In this document: piece after piece, positions 1-9,584 of the stretch
How the letters are laid out: the number at the start of each line of letters is the position of its first letter
How positions within the stretch are numbered: position 1 is the first letter of the stretch
Source: Peribacillus simplex
GTDB taxonomy: Bacteria; Bacillota; Bacilli; Bacillales; DSM-1321
Assembly (NCBI RefSeq): GCF_001542915.1
Contig: NZ_LNNH01000012.1
Location: 238,757 to 302,756 of the forward strand
Reading direction: 5' to 3'
Length of the DNA stretch: 64,000 nucleotides
Position numbers and translations under genes: made by a program
The notes under the pieces: model-generated
What the model saw: the letters and a program-made list of their open reading frames with translations, nothing else
Database searches by the model: none
What the model was told of the DNA's origin: nothing

Positions 1-104
1 GCGGGTGTTCGAGACTCCTGCGGGAAAAGCGCGTCTAGGGGAGACCCCGCAGGCAAAGCCGAGGAGGCTCCCCGACCGCCCGCGGAAAGCGAGTGCCTGG
101 AGTG
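1..104. repeat. GC-rich interspersed palindromic repeat (partial)
   Basis: This is a GC-rich non-coding element with short inverted segments (gcggg/cccgc) and the signature gccgaggaggctc. The same signature occurs inverted near 2640-2695 and, diverged, at 3141-3217, so it is a dispersed family. Its left end is cut by the window edge. A 69-aa open frame across it is not credible as a gene because its composition follows the palindromes. Confidence 0.6.
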
Positions 105-130
105 GAAATCAACGTCTAAATTGTACAGGC

Positions 131-169
131 CATAAAAATAGACAAACTCGATTTCATCGAGTTTGTCTA
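131..169 (-). terminator. Intrinsic terminator of ywiB-argS
   Basis: A perfect 14-bp stem (139-152 with 156-169) and 3-nt loop is followed on the minus strand by a T-run, fitting a Rho-independent terminator downstream of argS. A second 12-bp hairpin without a T-run (178-189/195-206) lies between it and the argS stop codon. Confidence 0.85.
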
Positions 170-214
170 CAGTCTGAAGCGACTGTTCCCATTAGGAACA
201 GTCGCTATTGCTGA

Positions 215-1885
215 TTACATTTTTTCCGGTGCTGAAACGCCGATTATAGCCAATGCGTTCTTTAAAGTGATTTGAACGGATTTGACCAGTCCAAGGCGCG
301 CTTGACTTCGTTCCATTTTCTCCACATCCAGAACCTTATCTGCATTGTAGAAGCTATGGAAAGTGGAAGCTAGGTCGAAGATATAATTCGTCATGCGGTG
401 AGGCATCCGTTTTTCGGCTGCTTCAGCAATCGCCTGAGGAAACTCGCCCAGTTTTTTCAACAGCTCGACCTCTTTTTCAGTGGAAAGGGCAGAAAAATCA
501 GTGATTCCTTCATAGCTGACTCCTTGCTCCACACCTTGGCGCAAAATACTTGATATCCGGGCATGTGCATATTGTGCATAATAAACCGGGTTATCATTGG
601 ATTGCGATACGGCAAGATCCAAATCAAAATCCATATGCGTATCGGCACTTCTCATCGCAAAGAAATAACGTGTTGCATCAAGGCCAACCTCATCAATAAG
701 ATCACGCATCGTGACGGCTTTACCCGTACGCTTGCTCATTTTCATTTTCTCGCCATCTTTATACAGATGTACGAGCTGGATGATTTCCACTTCAAGCTGC
801 TCGCGTTTGTAGCCTAAAGCTTCAATCGCCGCTTTCATACGAGGGATATATCCGTGGTGGTCGGCACCCCATATGTTGATCAATGTTTCGAAGCCACGCT
901 CCAGTTTATTACGGTGATAGGCAATATCCGGTGTCAAATAGGTATAAGACCCGTCTTGTTTGATGAGCACGCGGTCTTTATCATCACCCAATTCCGTTGA
1001 ACGGAACCATGTTGCCCCATCTTGCTCATAGACATGGCCCCTTTCCCTCAATACATTGAGCGCTTCGTCAATTTTGCCATCTTGATAAAGGGACGTCTCG
1101 GAGTACCATACATCGAATCCGACACGGAAATTGCCCAAGTCCGTTTTCAGTTTTTCCATCTCACATTTCAAGCCGTATTCACGGAAGAAATCAAAACGCA
1201 CTTTTTCATCGGCATTTACGAATTTATCGCCATATTCTTCGGCAAGCTTTTTACCGAAGCCCTTGATATCCTCACCGTGATAACCGCCCTCCGGCATTTC
1301 CTTTTCAAGACCAAGCGCTTGGAAATAACGTGCTTCTATCGAAATGGCCAAATTATTGATTTGGTTACCTGCATCATTGATATAATATTCACGTGAAACA
1401 TCATAGCCTGCTTTGGAAAGGACATTGCATAACGTATCGCCTACTGCTGCACCGCGCGCATGACCGAGGTGAAGATCACCTGTCGGGTTTGCGGAAACGA
1501 ATTCCACCTGGATTTTTTCACCTTTTCCAAAATCGCTTTCCCCATATGACCCATCGGCTTTCAATATGGCAGGGATCAATTCGGTCAAATATGAATTATT
1601 CATGTAGAAGTTTATAAAACCTGGCCCTGCAATTTCAATTTTTTCAATGGAAGCCTTTGAGTTATCGAAGTTTTCAATGATCGCTTCAGCAATCATTTTT
1701 GGCGCTTTCTTCGCAATCTTCGTTAATTGCATCGCCATATTCGTCGAATAATCTCCGTGCGACTTTTCCCTTGGCAGTTCCAATACTACATTCGGAATCT
1801 GTTCTTCTGCTGCCAGGCCTGCCTTGATAACCGCAGCCTTAATTTCTTCTTTCAGTTTTTCCTGTACCTCATTAACTATATTCAT
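215..1885 (-). CDS. argS: Arginyl-tRNA synthetase
   Basis: Class I aminoacyl-tRNA synthetase that charges tRNA-Arg in the cytoplasm. At 556 aa it has the usual Bacillus ArgS length. Visible motifs are the N-terminal Add1-type domain, the HIGH-like HLGH in [17 protein letters not shown] near residue 130, the KMSKR version of KMSKS near residue 370, and a C-terminal anticodon-binding DALR domain. It starts 3 nt after the ywiB stop, with AAGGAGG upstream inside the end of ywiB, so the two genes form an operon ending at the terminator at 131-169. The identification is secure. Confidence 0.97.
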   Translation of the reverse strand: MNIVNEVQEKLKEEIKAAVIKAGLAAEEQIPNVVLELPREKSHGDYSTNMAMQLTKIAKKAPKMIAEAIIENFDNSKASIEKIEIAGPGFINFYMNNSYLTELIPAILKADGSYGESDFGKGEKIQVEFVSANPTGDLHLGHARGAAVGDTLCNVLSKAGYDVSREYYINDAGNQINNLAISIEARYFQALGLEKEMPEGGYHGEDIKGFGKKLAEEYGDKFVNADEKVRFDFFREYGLKCEMEKLKTDLGNFRVGFDVWYSETSLYQDGKIDEALNVLRERGHVYEQDGATWFRSTELGDDKDRVLIKQDGSYTYLTPDIAYHRNKLERGFETLINIWGADHHGYIPRMKAAIEALGYKREQLEVEIIQLVHLYKDGEKMKMSKRTGKAVTMRDLIDEVGLDATRYFFAMRSADTHMDFDLDLAVSQSNDNPVYYAQYAHARISSILRQGVEQGVSYEGITDFSALSTEKEVELLKKLGEFPQAIAEAAEKRMPHRMTNYIFDLASTFHSFYNADKVLDVEKMERSQARLGLVKSVQITLKNALAIIGVSAPEKM

Positions 1886-1888
1886 GTG

Positions 1889-2329
1889 CTATGCTTCCTC
1901 CTTGTAGGAAATCGTCATTTCATATTGACCGGGTTCGCTTCCCTGCATATGTAATGTATATTTAAGGACAAGTTTCCCTTGTTTGGCCTGCTCATCCCAT
2001 TGATGATCGATTTTTTTCGTGGTCGTCCGTAGTCCCAACCTGCCATATATACTTTCATAATGTCCATTTGTCGCTTCCTGCAAGCGGAAAAGCTGCCTCA
2101 TTTTAATGGCACCGTTCCTTAGCAGGATCGTTTCATCCATTTTATGCTTGATGGTCGTTTGTATTTGACCAGTTTCATTTTCTTCTTTATATTGCAAATA
2201 CAAATCGGCACCCTTGTACATTTTTGTACCAAATGTGACCAGCTCATACGTGTCCGTTTCAGCGCCATGCTTGATTTTTGTTTGCAAGGTCACTCTAATG
2301 GCATGCTTATCTATATCATGAAGAGTCAA
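1889..2329 (-). CDS. ywiB: YwiB-like DUF1934 beta-barrel protein
   Basis: A 146-aa conserved protein of the DUF1934 family (calycin-like beta barrel). Its cellular role is not established, but it sits directly upstream of argS in B. subtilis as here. The start is TTG at 2329: AAGGAAG lies 7 nt upstream, and it is the only normal initiation codon in frame after an upstream stop. The body alternates hydrophobic and polar residues, as a small beta barrel would, with no signal peptide. It is preceded by a sigma-A promoter at 2368-2396 and cotranscribed with argS. Family assignment is from length, context and sequence feel. Confidence 0.85.
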   Translation of the reverse strand: MTLHDIDKHAIRVTLQTKIKHGAETDTYELVTFGTKMYKGADLYLQYKEENETGQIQTTIKHKMDETILLRNGAIKMRQLFRLQEATNGHYESIYGRLGLRTTTKKIDHQWDEQAKQGKLVLKYTLHMQGSEPGQYEMTISYKEEA

Positions 2330-2367
2330 CTCAACACTTCCTTCATCACGTCGTCCTTAACTTCATA

Positions 2368-2396
2368 AGTATAAATATTCTTCAAGGAAGTTTCAA
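2368..2396 (-). promoter_or_regulatory. Sigma-A promoter of ywiB-argS
   Basis: On the minus strand there is TTGAAA (2391-2396), a 17-bp spacer and TATACT (2368-2373), about 35 nt upstream of the ywiB start. Position and spacing are near consensus. Confidence 0.7.
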
Positions 2397-2639
2397 CTTG
2401 CATCGGAAAATAAAGTGCAAATCCAGAAAGGGATAGAAGGAAATAGCCTGGAAAGTGATTTTCAGTGAAAGTTTTCTTTTGGGTTTGGAAATGCACCCTA
2501 TGGAAAAGACACTTTTTTTAAAAACAAGGGAGAGAATTAGTAAGAATTTGACCGACAGTTCCTTTCTACTTCATCCGAACAAAACTATCTCTAATTTCCC
2601 ACAGTTTTGGTAATTTCAAATTCAATCGCTTCATTGCAC

Positions 2640-2695
2640 CGCGGGCGGTCCGGGAGCCTCCTCGGCTTTCAGCCCGCGGGTTCTCCCGTGTCTCG
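2640..2695 (-). repeat. GC-rich interspersed palindromic repeat, copy 2
   Basis: Read on the minus strand it matches the element at 1-104 over gagac...gggaga.cccgc.ggc..aaagccgaggaggctc..gaccgcccgc. The ends (gcgggcgg and cagcccgcggg) are partly self-complementary. Confidence 0.65.
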
Positions 2696-2856
2696 TATTT
2701 ACCATAAGAGTCTCGCTGCTTTCCGTTTCATTTCACGTTGCGTGAAAATGAAGATGACATCCAGATTGTCCACATGTAGCTGAAGAGAAACGGTACTAAA
2801 AGCGTGTGAAAAGCGCGATTTTTATGAGAAACCTCCTCAAATAAGTAGCAAAGCCC

Positions 2857-2961
2857 AAACTCGCGAGTAAATGCGCCAAATTTACGAATAAAAGCACGAA
2901 ATTCACGAATAAAACTGCCAAACTCACGAATAAAGTGGCAAAATTCGCGAGTAAAGCTCCG
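2857..2961. repeat. Five-copy degenerate 21-bp tandem repeat
   Basis: Five consecutive 21-nt units begin at 2857, 2878, 2899, 2920 and 2941, with consensus close to AAATTCACGAATAAARYNGC. The period is a multiple of three, and one frame reads heptads of the type K-F-T-N-K-x-A, but there is no start codon or ribosome site and a stop follows soon. A related array in opposite orientation lies at 27387-27610. Confidence 0.8.
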
Positions 2962-3140
2962 AAATGGTGAAAGAAAGCAGTGATTATACGGGGAACCCGG
3001 GTTAAAAACGTGAGTAACGCAAGAAATACAATAGAAACGGCCCCAATTGCGTGTGAAAAGGGTAAATTATACGGAACCCCGCTTTAAATTCAATGCAAAG
3101 CACAAACTGACGAGTAACTGTACCTTAGACCGTTTCAATC

Positions 3141-3217
3141 CACTGCAGGCGATCGCGCTTATCCAGAGGGCGGCGGTCCGAGCCTACTCGGCTCTCAGCC
3201 TGCAGGGTCTCCCGTGA
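3141..3217 (-). repeat. GC-rich interspersed palindromic repeat, copy 3
   Basis: The minus strand again shows gggagacc..gcaggct.a.agccga.taggctc.gaccgcc. Its left end, cactgcaggcgatc, is identical to the left end of the element at 9231-9289, linking both repeats to one family. Confidence 0.6.
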
Positions 3218-3275
3218 TTCGCATGTTCCGCAAATTTCTCCAACACTGCGGACATTTTGCACTCTACTCATAAAC

Positions 3276-3332
3276 AAAAGTACCCTACAGGATAGACTTT
3301 TTTCAACGTGTCCATTCCATAGGGTACTTTTT
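3276..3332 (-). terminator. Terminator of speE-speB
   Basis: The inverted arms aaaagtaccctac (3276-3288) and atagggtacttttt (3319-3332) enclose a 30-nt loop. The T-run on the minus strand ends transcription just after speB. The arms are A/T-flanked on both sides, so it could act in both directions. Confidence 0.75.
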
Positions 3333-3347
3333 ATTAAAGTTCGATCC

Positions 3348-4226
3348 TTAGCCTTTTTGAACCCAGCCTAAAATCATTTCGCGTATCAGCTTGCTTGCCG
3401 TGTTCGCCGTTTGCTCGGATGGATCATAAATCGGTGCAACTTCCACTAAATCACAGCCGACGACATTAATTTCAGAACGAGCTATCTCATGTATCGAAGC
3501 CAAAAGCTCTTTGGAAGTGATGCCGCCGCAGTCTACCGTGCCTGTTCCAGGCGCATGTGCAGGGTCCAGGACATCGATGTCAATCGTTACATAGACGGGA
3601 CGCCCTGCCAGCTGTGGCAATACTTCTTTCAGCGGCTCCAGAACCTCAAATTTAGAGATGTGCATGCCATTTTCCTTTGCCCATTGGAACTCTTCCTTCA
3701 AACCGGAGCGAATGCCGAATGAGTATACATTCTTCGGACCGATAAGCTCTGCGGATTTACGAATGATCGAGGCATGGGAAAGCGGTTCCCCCTCATAATC
3801 CTCACGTAAATCTGTGTGGGCATCCATATGGATGATGGCCATGTCAGGATACTTTTTGTACATGGCTTTTATGACAGGCCATGTGACGAGGTGCTCCCCG
3901 CCCATCCCCAATGGGAATTTACCGGCATCCAACACACCGTCGACAAATTCTTCAATCATATCGATGCTGCGCTGCGGGTTGCCGAAAGGCAATGGGATAT
4001 CGCCCGCATCGTAGAATTTCACTTCTTCCAATTCACGATCCAAGTACGGGCTGTACTCCTCCAAACCGATCGAAACCTCGCGGATCCTGGTCGGGCCAAA
4101 GCGGGAACCCGGACGGAAGCTTACTGTCCAGTCCATTGGCATGCCGTAAAGCACAGCTTCCGATTCCTCGAAATCGGGATGGCTTTTAATGAATACATTG
4201 CCTGAATAGGCTTCCTCGAATCTCAT
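3348..4226 (-). CDS. speB: Agmatinase
   Basis: Hydrolyses agmatine to putrescine and urea. The 292-aa protein belongs to the arginase/ureohydrolase fold and has the binuclear manganese ligands in GGEH (about residue 110), DAHTD (about 135) and DIDVLDP (about 215). The GTGTVDCGG loop typical of agmatinases follows. The gene starts 13 nt after the speE stop, so putrescine synthesis and its aminopropylation are coupled in one speE-speB transcript, as in B. subtilis. It ends at a strong terminator. Confidence 0.95.
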   Translation of the reverse strand: MRFEEAYSGNVFIKSHPDFEESEAVLYGMPMDWTVSFRPGSRFGPTRIREVSIGLEEYSPYLDRELEEVKFYDAGDIPLPFGNPQRSIDMIEEFVDGVLDAGKFPLGMGGEHLVTWPVIKAMYKKYPDMAIIHMDAHTDLREDYEGEPLSHASIIRKSAELIGPKNVYSFGIRSGLKEEFQWAKENGMHISKFEVLEPLKEVLPQLAGRPVYVTIDIDVLDPAHAPGTGTVDCGGITSKELLASIHEIARSEINVVGCDLVEVAPIYDPSEQTANTASKLIREMILGWVQKG

Positions 4227-4239
4227 GGTCGACGCCTCC

Positions 4240-5067
4240 TTATTTCACTAAGTCTTGAACGAATTTAGGCAGAACGAAAGCTGCTTGATGAAGTTCTTTT
4301 GTATAATATTTCGTTTCGATTTCATGGAAGCGTTCTTCCGCAACTTCCAATGGATTATATTTTTTCGATCCGATCGTAAACGCCCAAAGGCCGCTCGGAT
4401 ACGTCGGGATATTCGCTAAGTAAAGGCTGGTGATCGGGAATATTTCTTTTACATCACGTTGTACATCACGGATTAGATCGGCTTTGAACCAAGGATTATC
4501 TGATTGTGCCACAAATATCCCATCTTCTTTCAACGCTTTGGAAATTCCCGCGTAAAAACCTTTCGTGAATAAATTGACAGCAGGTCCGACCGGTTCAGTC
4601 GAATCAACCATGATCACGTCATATTCATTTTCACTTTTGGCGATGTGCATGAAGCCATCCCCCACTTGTACGTCCACACGTGGGTCTTCAAGCATGCCGG
4701 CAATCTCAGGCAAGAACTTCTTCGAGTATTCGATGACTTTCCCATCGATATCCACCAGCGTGGCTTTTTTTACGCTTGGGTGTTTAAGGATTTCACGGAT
4801 AACGCCTCCGTCCCCTCCGCCTACAACCAAAACGTTTTCTGGATTAGGATGAGTGAATAAAGGAACATGGGCTACCATTTCATGGTAAACGAATTCATCG
4901 CGCTGTGAAGTCATGACCATGTCATCCAACAATAGCATATTGCCCCACTCTTCCGTTTCAATCATATCCAGCTTTTGAAACTCAGTTTGCTCCGTATGTA
5001 AAGTACGATTCACTTTCATCGTAATACCAAAATTCTCTGTTTGTTTTTCAGTAAACCAAATGCTCAT
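4240..5067 (-). CDS. speE: Spermidine synthase
   Basis: Transfers an aminopropyl group from decarboxylated S-adenosylmethionine to putrescine, making spermidine. At 275 aa it has the usual length. The polyamine synthase signature is visible: [17 protein letters not shown] (about residues 80-97), the [13 protein letters not shown] segment, and [10 protein letters not shown] carrying the catalytic aspartate (about 155). It is first in the speE-speB operon, preceded by a sigma-A promoter (5148-5175), and diverges from pbpG. Confidence 0.96.
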   Translation of the reverse strand: MSIWFTEKQTENFGITMKVNRTLHTEQTEFQKLDMIETEEWGNMLLLDDMVMTSQRDEFVYHEMVAHVPLFTHPNPENVLVVGGGDGGVIREILKHPSVKKATLVDIDGKVIEYSKKFLPEIAGMLEDPRVDVQVGDGFMHIAKSENEYDVIMVDSTEPVGPAVNLFTKGFYAGISKALKEDGIFVAQSDNPWFKADLIRDVQRDVKEIFPITSLYLANIPTYPSGLWAFTIGSKKYNPLEVAEERFHEIETKYYTKELHQAAFVLPKFVQDLVK

Positions 5068-5147
5068 TTATTAACGCTCCTTTTCCATTTCATATTGTCA
5101 GTCACCTAATAGGTTCCCCAAATTCGGTATAGTCATTAGCTAGAAAA

Positions 5148-5175
5148 ATTATAGACGAATCTAGCAGAATTGCAA
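5148..5175 (-). promoter_or_regulatory. Sigma-A promoter of speE-speB
   Basis: On the minus strand TTGCAA (5170-5175), a 16-bp spacer and TATAAT (5148-5153) lie about 80 nt upstream of the speE start codon. Confidence 0.7.
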
Positions 5176-5265
5176 GATAAATTTCCTAATTGCCTTTCTT
5201 ATGTTTAAAAAATTCTTTTTTTTCCATAATAGTAATAGATACTAGATTCAAGAGAGGTGAAAGCA

Positions 5266-7335
5266 ATGGAATTGATTCCAAGCGAACGATTTAAAAGGAC
5301 GACCAAATATGTACGGGCCATCATTATCCTTGCCACAATCGGGCTCATCATACTCTTTGTATTGCTTCTCTCTTTACTGATTTATGCCAAAATATTAGGT
5401 CCGCCGCCTTTGGTCGTGCCGCAATCCACCCTCTATTATAGCAATGATGGAAATGTGATCGGTGAAACGGATAATGGCCAGAAACGCTATTGGGCCGGAA
5501 TGGATGCCATTTCACCCCAGCTCATCCAAGCAACTGTCGCTGTTGAGGACCGCCAATTCTACACGCATAATGGTTTTGATATAAAGCGGATCGGCGGAGC
5601 CATTCTTGCGGATATACAGGCCATGTCCAAGGTCCAGGGTGCCAGCACCATTACCCAGCAATATGCACGGAACCTGTTTCTCGGTCATGATAAAACGTGG
5701 TCACGCAAGTTCAATGAGGCTTTTTATACAATACGCCTGGAGATGAACTATTCCAAAAAGGAAATCCTTGAAGGCTATTTAAATACGATTTACTATGGCC
5801 ATGGCGCATATGGAGCCCAGGCCGCGAGCCAGTATTACTTTGGCAAGGATGCCTTGGATCTTACGCTCGCAGAGGCCAGCATGCTGGCCGGGATACCGAA
5901 AGGGCCCTCTAATTATTCTCCATTGGATGACCTTGAAAAAGCGAAATCCAGGCAGAAGGTTGTCCTGCAGGCCATGAAAAACAAAAGCTACATTTCAGAA
6001 AGAAAAATCACCGAAGCCCTGCAAGACCCTCTGACATTAAAAGGCGAGCATGGAACGGTCACCAATAAAACCGCTCCCTATTTTCAGGATGCGGTCAAGC
6101 AAGCTTTGAAATCCCAGCTTCATTTGGATGACAGGACGATCGAGCTCGGCGGCCTGAAGGTATTTACCACACTCGACGAATCCCAGCAGGCTGTCGCCGA
6201 AGATGTTGTTTCCACTACCATACCCGATTCTTCAGGCATACAAGCCTCGATCGTGGCAATGGATCCGGCTACTGGGGAAGTCCGGGCATTGGTCGGCGGG
6301 AAGGATTATGCGGAGTCACCGTTCAACAGGGCCACACAGGCCGTCCGCCAGCCTGGCTCCACCATGAAGCCACTGCTTTATTATTCGGCGCTGGAGAATG
6401 GCTTCACACCGTCGACCACCTTAAAAAGCGAGACGACCACCTTTACGTTCGACGATGGTCACTCCTCCTATACACCGCATAATTACAACCATCAATATGC
6501 GGAAGGAGAAATCACGATGGCCCAGGCCATTGCTCTTTCAGATAATATTTTCGCCGTAAAAACACACTTGTTCCTAGGAGAACAAACCTTGGCCGATACG
6601 GCGCGCCGCTTTGGCATAACCGCAAAAATGGCTGCCGTGCCATCGCTGGCACTCGGCACCTCTGGTGTACGGGCGATAGAAATGGTCAATGCATACAGCA
6701 TTCTCGCTAACGGCGGCAAGAAGGTGAAGCCCGTATTCATCAAAAAGGTTGAAAACCAAAAAGGGGAAGTCATCTATGCACAAAATAAGAAACCGGAACA
6801 AATTCTCGATGCGGATAAAGCGTTCGTCATGACACAGATGCTAACCGGGGTTTTCGATGAAACCTTAAATGGCTATACGAAAGTGACCGGCAGCACCATC
6901 AGCTCCGAACTGACCCGCCCGTATGCAGGTAAATCAGGGTCCACCCCGACAGATAGCTGGATGATCGGATACACGCCTGAACTTGTGGCAGGGGTCTGGA
7001 CTGGCTACGATCAAGGTAAAAAAATCGAGAATCCTGCTGAAAAAGGCTATGCAAAAAAAATATGGGCGGCCTATATGGAAAAGGGCCTGCAGGGAACACC
7101 GGCCAAACCGTTCAAGGAAACGAAAAACGTCATCGGAGTCAACGTGAATCCTGCAAGCGGTAAATTGGCAACAAAGGATTGCCCTGTCTCTAGATTGACT
7201 TATTATGTGAAAGGTACAGAACCTATCGAATACTGTGCCGAGCATTTTAAAGGCGAAAAACCTGTGCAGGTTCCAGATGAAGCCGAGCAAAAAAAGACCC
7301 CCTGGTACAAAAAGGTCCTGAAGCCTTGGCAATAA
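5266..7335 (+). CDS. pbpG: Class A penicillin-binding protein, PbpG (PBP2d)-like
   Basis: Bifunctional glycosyltransferase/transpeptidase; in B. subtilis PbpG acts in forespore peptidoglycan synthesis. The 689-aa protein starts at ATG 5266, with GAGAGGTG six nt upstream; a GTG 9 nt earlier overlaps that site. It has one N-terminal membrane segment (about residues 20-45), a GT51 domain with EDRQFYTHNGFD and GASTITQQYARN (about 95-140), and a transpeptidase domain with PGSTMKP (active serine, about 360), SDN (about 425) and KSGST (about 555) instead of the commoner KTGT. The gene order beside speE and ywhD supports pbpG. A forespore sigma-factor promoter is expected but I could not place one convincingly. 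Confidence 0.9.
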   Translation: MELIPSERFKRTTKYVRAIIILATIGLIILFVLLLSLLIYAKILGPPPLVVPQSTLYYSNDGNVIGETDNGQKRYWAGMDAISPQLIQATVAVEDRQFYTHNGFDIKRIGGAILADIQAMSKVQGASTITQQYARNLFLGHDKTWSRKFNEAFYTIRLEMNYSKKEILEGYLNTIYYGHGAYGAQAASQYYFGKDALDLTLAEASMLAGIPKGPSNYSPLDDLEKAKSRQKVVLQAMKNKSYISERKITEALQDPLTLKGEHGTVTNKTAPYFQDAVKQALKSQLHLDDRTIELGGLKVFTTLDESQQAVAEDVVSTTIPDSSGIQASIVAMDPATGEVRALVGGKDYAESPFNRATQAVRQPGSTMKPLLYYSALENGFTPSTTLKSETTTFTFDDGHSSYTPHNYNHQYAEGEITMAQAIALSDNIFAVKTHLFLGEQTLADTARRFGITAKMAAVPSLALGTSGVRAIEMVNAYSILANGGKKVKPVFIKKVENQKGEVIYAQNKKPEQILDADKAFVMTQMLTGVFDETLNGYTKVTGSTISSELTRPYAGKSGSTPTDSWMIGYTPELVAGVWTGYDQGKKIENPAEKGYAKKIWAAYMEKGLQGTPAKPFKETKNVIGVNVNPASGKLATKDCPVSRLTYYVKGTEPIEYCAEHFKGEKPVQVPDEAEQKKTPWYKKVLKPWQ

Positions 7336-7337
7336 CG

Positions 7338-7373
7338 AAAAAACCCGAAACCGCAAGCGGCTTCGGGTTTTTT
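7338..7373 (+). terminator. Bidirectional terminator after pbpG
   Basis: A GC-rich stem (aacccgaa.ccgc with gcggcttcgggtt) is flanked by A-run and T-run two nucleotides after the pbpG stop. It could also stop leftward transcription from ywhD. Confidence 0.85.
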
Positions 7374-7483
7374 CTGTCCTAGTTCCACAGTGTCTAAACT
7401 GCTGTCTTTAAGTTTACTGATTTTATCCGTTTCCTACAAGTGCAATTTTCACTAAACTTCATAATTCAGCATGAAAATCACAA

Positions 7484-7993
7484 TTATACCGTCAATGATT
7501 CCTTGAGCTTCACTGAAGAACGCTCCCACATTCCCGCATCATGGTTTTTCAGGAAGTCTGCCAGTACACGCTTTGATTTATCATCCATGTCCTCGACGAT
7601 GATATGACGTTTAAGCGACTTATCCATCCGGTTAACATGCTCCGGAAGGGATTTGTAGCCGCGTCTGATGGAACGGTCGACCAACATTTCACAGGCAGTC
7701 ACACCTGCATATTGAGGGCCGTTTTGAGTCGCTTCGATCGTCACCCAAACAAGCCAGTACGGCTTTGCATTCGGGACCTCTTCTTTGGTTTTCAGGAATT
7801 TGATCCCCTTTTCCACGACACTTCTGGCGTGCATCGCACCGATATCCACCTCGGCTTCCCCTGCATCGACATCGATGATGACCGGTGAAATGTTATCGAG
7901 CGTCAAAACCCCAGCCCCGTATCCGCCATGCCCCTCAGTAGGATCATTTTTGATGATATTGAAGCCTACCTTTTTCTTCGGTTGTTCTTCCAT
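7484..7993 (-). CDS. ywhD: YwhD family protein
   Basis: A 169-aa soluble conserved Bacillus protein of unknown biochemical role, identified by synteny between ywhC and pbpG and by the YwhD-like sequence (GFNIIKNDPTEGHGGYG near the N-terminus, C-terminal LKNHDAGMWERSS). It has no signal peptide or membrane segment. It follows ywhC by 39 nt and is probably cotranscribed. A function cannot be assigned from sequence. Confidence 0.85.
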   Translation of the reverse strand: MEEQPKKKVGFNIIKNDPTEGHGGYGAGVLTLDNISPVIIDVDAGEAEVDIGAMHARSVVEKGIKFLKTKEEVPNAKPYWLVWVTIEATQNGPQYAGVTACEMLVDRSIRRGYKSLPEHVNRMDKSLKRHIIVEDMDDKSKRVLADFLKNHDAGMWERSSVKLKESLTV

Positions 7994-8032
7994 GTTTCAT
8001 ATCCCCCTTTATGGTTTGTCATTTCTTATTTG

Positions 8033-8713
8033 TTAAAAAAATAATAGTGAAAAAAATTGACTCAAACTGCTTCCTACAAATTTAATACCCGTATCCATAA
8101 TCGGTCTAATTGTATAGTTGCTAAGCGGCGTAATGATCAAAATCAAAAAAATCAGCGACCCATACTGCTCATACTGGGTCATCTTTGCCCGCAAATCCGC
8201 TGAAACAAGATCCTGTATGATCCGATAACCATCGAGCGGCGGCAGCGGGATCAGATTGAATACAAATAAAAGGACGTTCAAATTTATGAGCACATTCAGG
8301 AAGGGCTGGACGAAAAAAGGTAAATCAGGTCCAGCTCCTGCTGCAAGCAACCCGTAAAAAATCAAATAACCCAAAATGGCAACGATCAAGTTACTGAACG
8401 GACCCGCAAAAGAGACGAGCACTCCGGCCAGCTTTGGATTCTTGAAATGAAAACGATTGACCGGGACAGGCCTTGCCCAGCCAAACCCGGCGATCAGTAT
8501 CAGCAAAGTCCCGATCGGATCCAAATGGGATATCGGATTCAACGTCACTCGCCCTTCATTCTTTGCAGTCGGGTCACCGAACTTATAGGCGACATACGCA
8601 TGTGAAAATTCATGAACCGTAAATGCGATCAACAATGACACAATGACATATGGAAGTTGTTCCAAATCATAAGCCAAAAACCGTTCTAATTGATCCAATA
8701 GCTTCTCCCCCAA
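8033..8713 (-). CDS. ywhC: Site-2 protease family (M50) membrane metalloprotease, YwhC-like
   Basis: A 226-aa polytopic membrane protein with the zinc protease motif HEFSH in the first membrane segment (about residue 31) and the second metal motif PLPPLDGYRI (about 160), so it is an intramembrane M50 peptidase. Its substrate is unknown. It has about five hydrophobic helices and no PDZ domain, like the short YwhC subfamily. It is upstream of ywhD and divergent from ywhB. Confidence 0.9.
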   Translation of the reverse strand: MGEKLLDQLERFLAYDLEQLPYVIVSLLIAFTVHEFSHAYVAYKFGDPTAKNEGRVTLNPISHLDPIGTLLILIAGFGWARPVPVNRFHFKNPKLAGVLVSFAGPFSNLIVAILGYLIFYGLLAAGAGPDLPFFVQPFLNVLINLNVLLFVFNLIPLPPLDGYRIIQDLVSADLRAKMTQYEQYGSLIFLILIITPLSNYTIRPIMDTGIKFVGSSLSQFFSLLFF

Positions 8714-8834
8714 TATATATTACCGTTAGTATACATCAAAAGACCAAGAAGTGAAAAAAACTCTGACTTCCGTGTCTTGCAATTCTTTTTTCATTGTGAA
8801 ACACTACAAGATAAGAACGAAAGGGGGGATCATG

Positions 8835-9020
8835 ATGCCATATGTAACAGTCAAAATGCTTGAAGGCCGTACGGACGAACAAAAAAAAGCTCTAGTCGAG
8901 AAGGTGACCGCCGCGGTTACGGAAACAACCGGAGCACCAGCGGAAGCCGTGACGATTTTCATTGAAGAAATGTCAAAAAACCACTTGGCAGTAGCCGGTG
9001 TCCGTAAAAGCGACCTATGA
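8835..9020 (+). CDS. ywhB: 4-oxalocrotonate tautomerase family enzyme
   Basis: A small 61-aa tautomerase that normally forms a hexamer and uses the N-terminal proline as catalytic base. ATG 8835 is chosen over the adjacent in-frame ATG at 8832 because it puts proline at position 2 (MPYVTVKML), which becomes Pro1 after Met removal. A strong AAGGGGGG site precedes it. Arginine and EEM residues of the family are present (GRTDEQKKALVEKVT, IEEMSKNHLAVAG). The native substrate in Bacillus is uncertain. Confidence 0.92.
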   Translation: MPYVTVKMLEGRTDEQKKALVEKVTAAVTETTGAPAEAVTIFIEEMSKNHLAVAGVRKSDL

Positions 9021-9061
9021 GTTTTTACATAACGGGGAAAGCTAAGTCATTCATTTAAAAT

Positions 9062-9108
9062 GTACCCTGCAGGATGGACCCTTAAAAAAGATCCATCCTG
9101 CAGGGCAC
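9062..9108. terminator. Bidirectional hairpin terminator after ywhB
   Basis: The arms gtaccctgcaggatgga and tccatcctgcagggcac form a stem of about 16 bp around a 13-nt A-rich loop, followed by TTTTGTTT on the plus strand, 40 nt after the ywhB stop. Confidence 0.8.
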
Positions 9109-9230
9109 TTTTGTTTAAAATGGGGAAAATCACGTCGATTGAACGAGTTAATATTTGAACGATGTTTCTTTGCTGGTCTGTTCATGCATAAAAGGCAGAT
9201 AGAGTTACCATTGTACTTTATCCGTTTCAT

Positions 9231-9289
9231 CACTGCAGGCGATCCCGTGATCTCTCCTCACATGCGGTAAAGCCCCTTTGCCTGCAGTG
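9231..9289. repeat. Inverted-repeat element ending in cactgcaggc/gcctgcagtg
   Basis: A 59-nt element is bounded by perfect 10-bp inverted ends. Its left 14 nt match the left end of the element at 3141, suggesting a deletion derivative of the same intergenic repeat family. Confidence 0.55.
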
Positions 9290-9584
9290 TTGACAAAGCG
9301 GTGAATTTAAATCTATGAAGAATCGGCCAAGGACGCCTTCCATAATGACTTACATCGGCTTTAATCATTCCATTTAGAGGTTTCACTCTACCAACCACAT
9401 CTCGTCGGTGAAGAAAATGAAAAGGGGTCAATCCATGTCACACCAAGGTAAAACTGCCGGGATATGCCCCCATAAGTTTCACGCCTTATTCATGCAATGG
9501 AACCTAAAAAAGATGCCGCCTGCAAAATACAGACAGCCTCCCCTTCATGGTGCCTAGCTTTTTTTGCCTTTTACAAAAGGCAGC
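9290..9584. other. Intergenic region, nothing recognised
   Basis: About 300 nt downstream of ywgA contain no convincing gene on either strand. A T-run and gccttttacaaaaggc hairpin near 9558-9580 may belong to ywgA termination, but polarity is not clear. Confidence 0.4.

Larger units (their letters stand above)
2397..3275. other. Long intergenic region rich in repeats, no gene seen
   Basis: Nearly 900 nt between convergent-free gene ends carry no credible CDS on either strand. The stretch holds two GC-rich palindromic repeats (2640-2695, 3141-3217) and a 21-bp tandem array (2857-2961), listed separately, plus AT-rich filler with scattered array-like words (acgagtaac near 3105). Confidence 0.6.

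Noticed and set aside
5-214. 69-aa ORF at the left window edge
   Set aside because: It runs through the GC-rich palindromic repeat and the argS terminator hairpins, which explains its openness; no ribosome site.
2821-3120. CRISPR-like array
   Set aside because: The 21-nt units are contiguous and degenerate with no spacers and no cas genes nearby.
5176-5256. Sigma-G-type promoter (CATAATA at 5224-5230) for pbpG
   Set aside because: The -10 word fits, but no matching -35 lies at the required distance.
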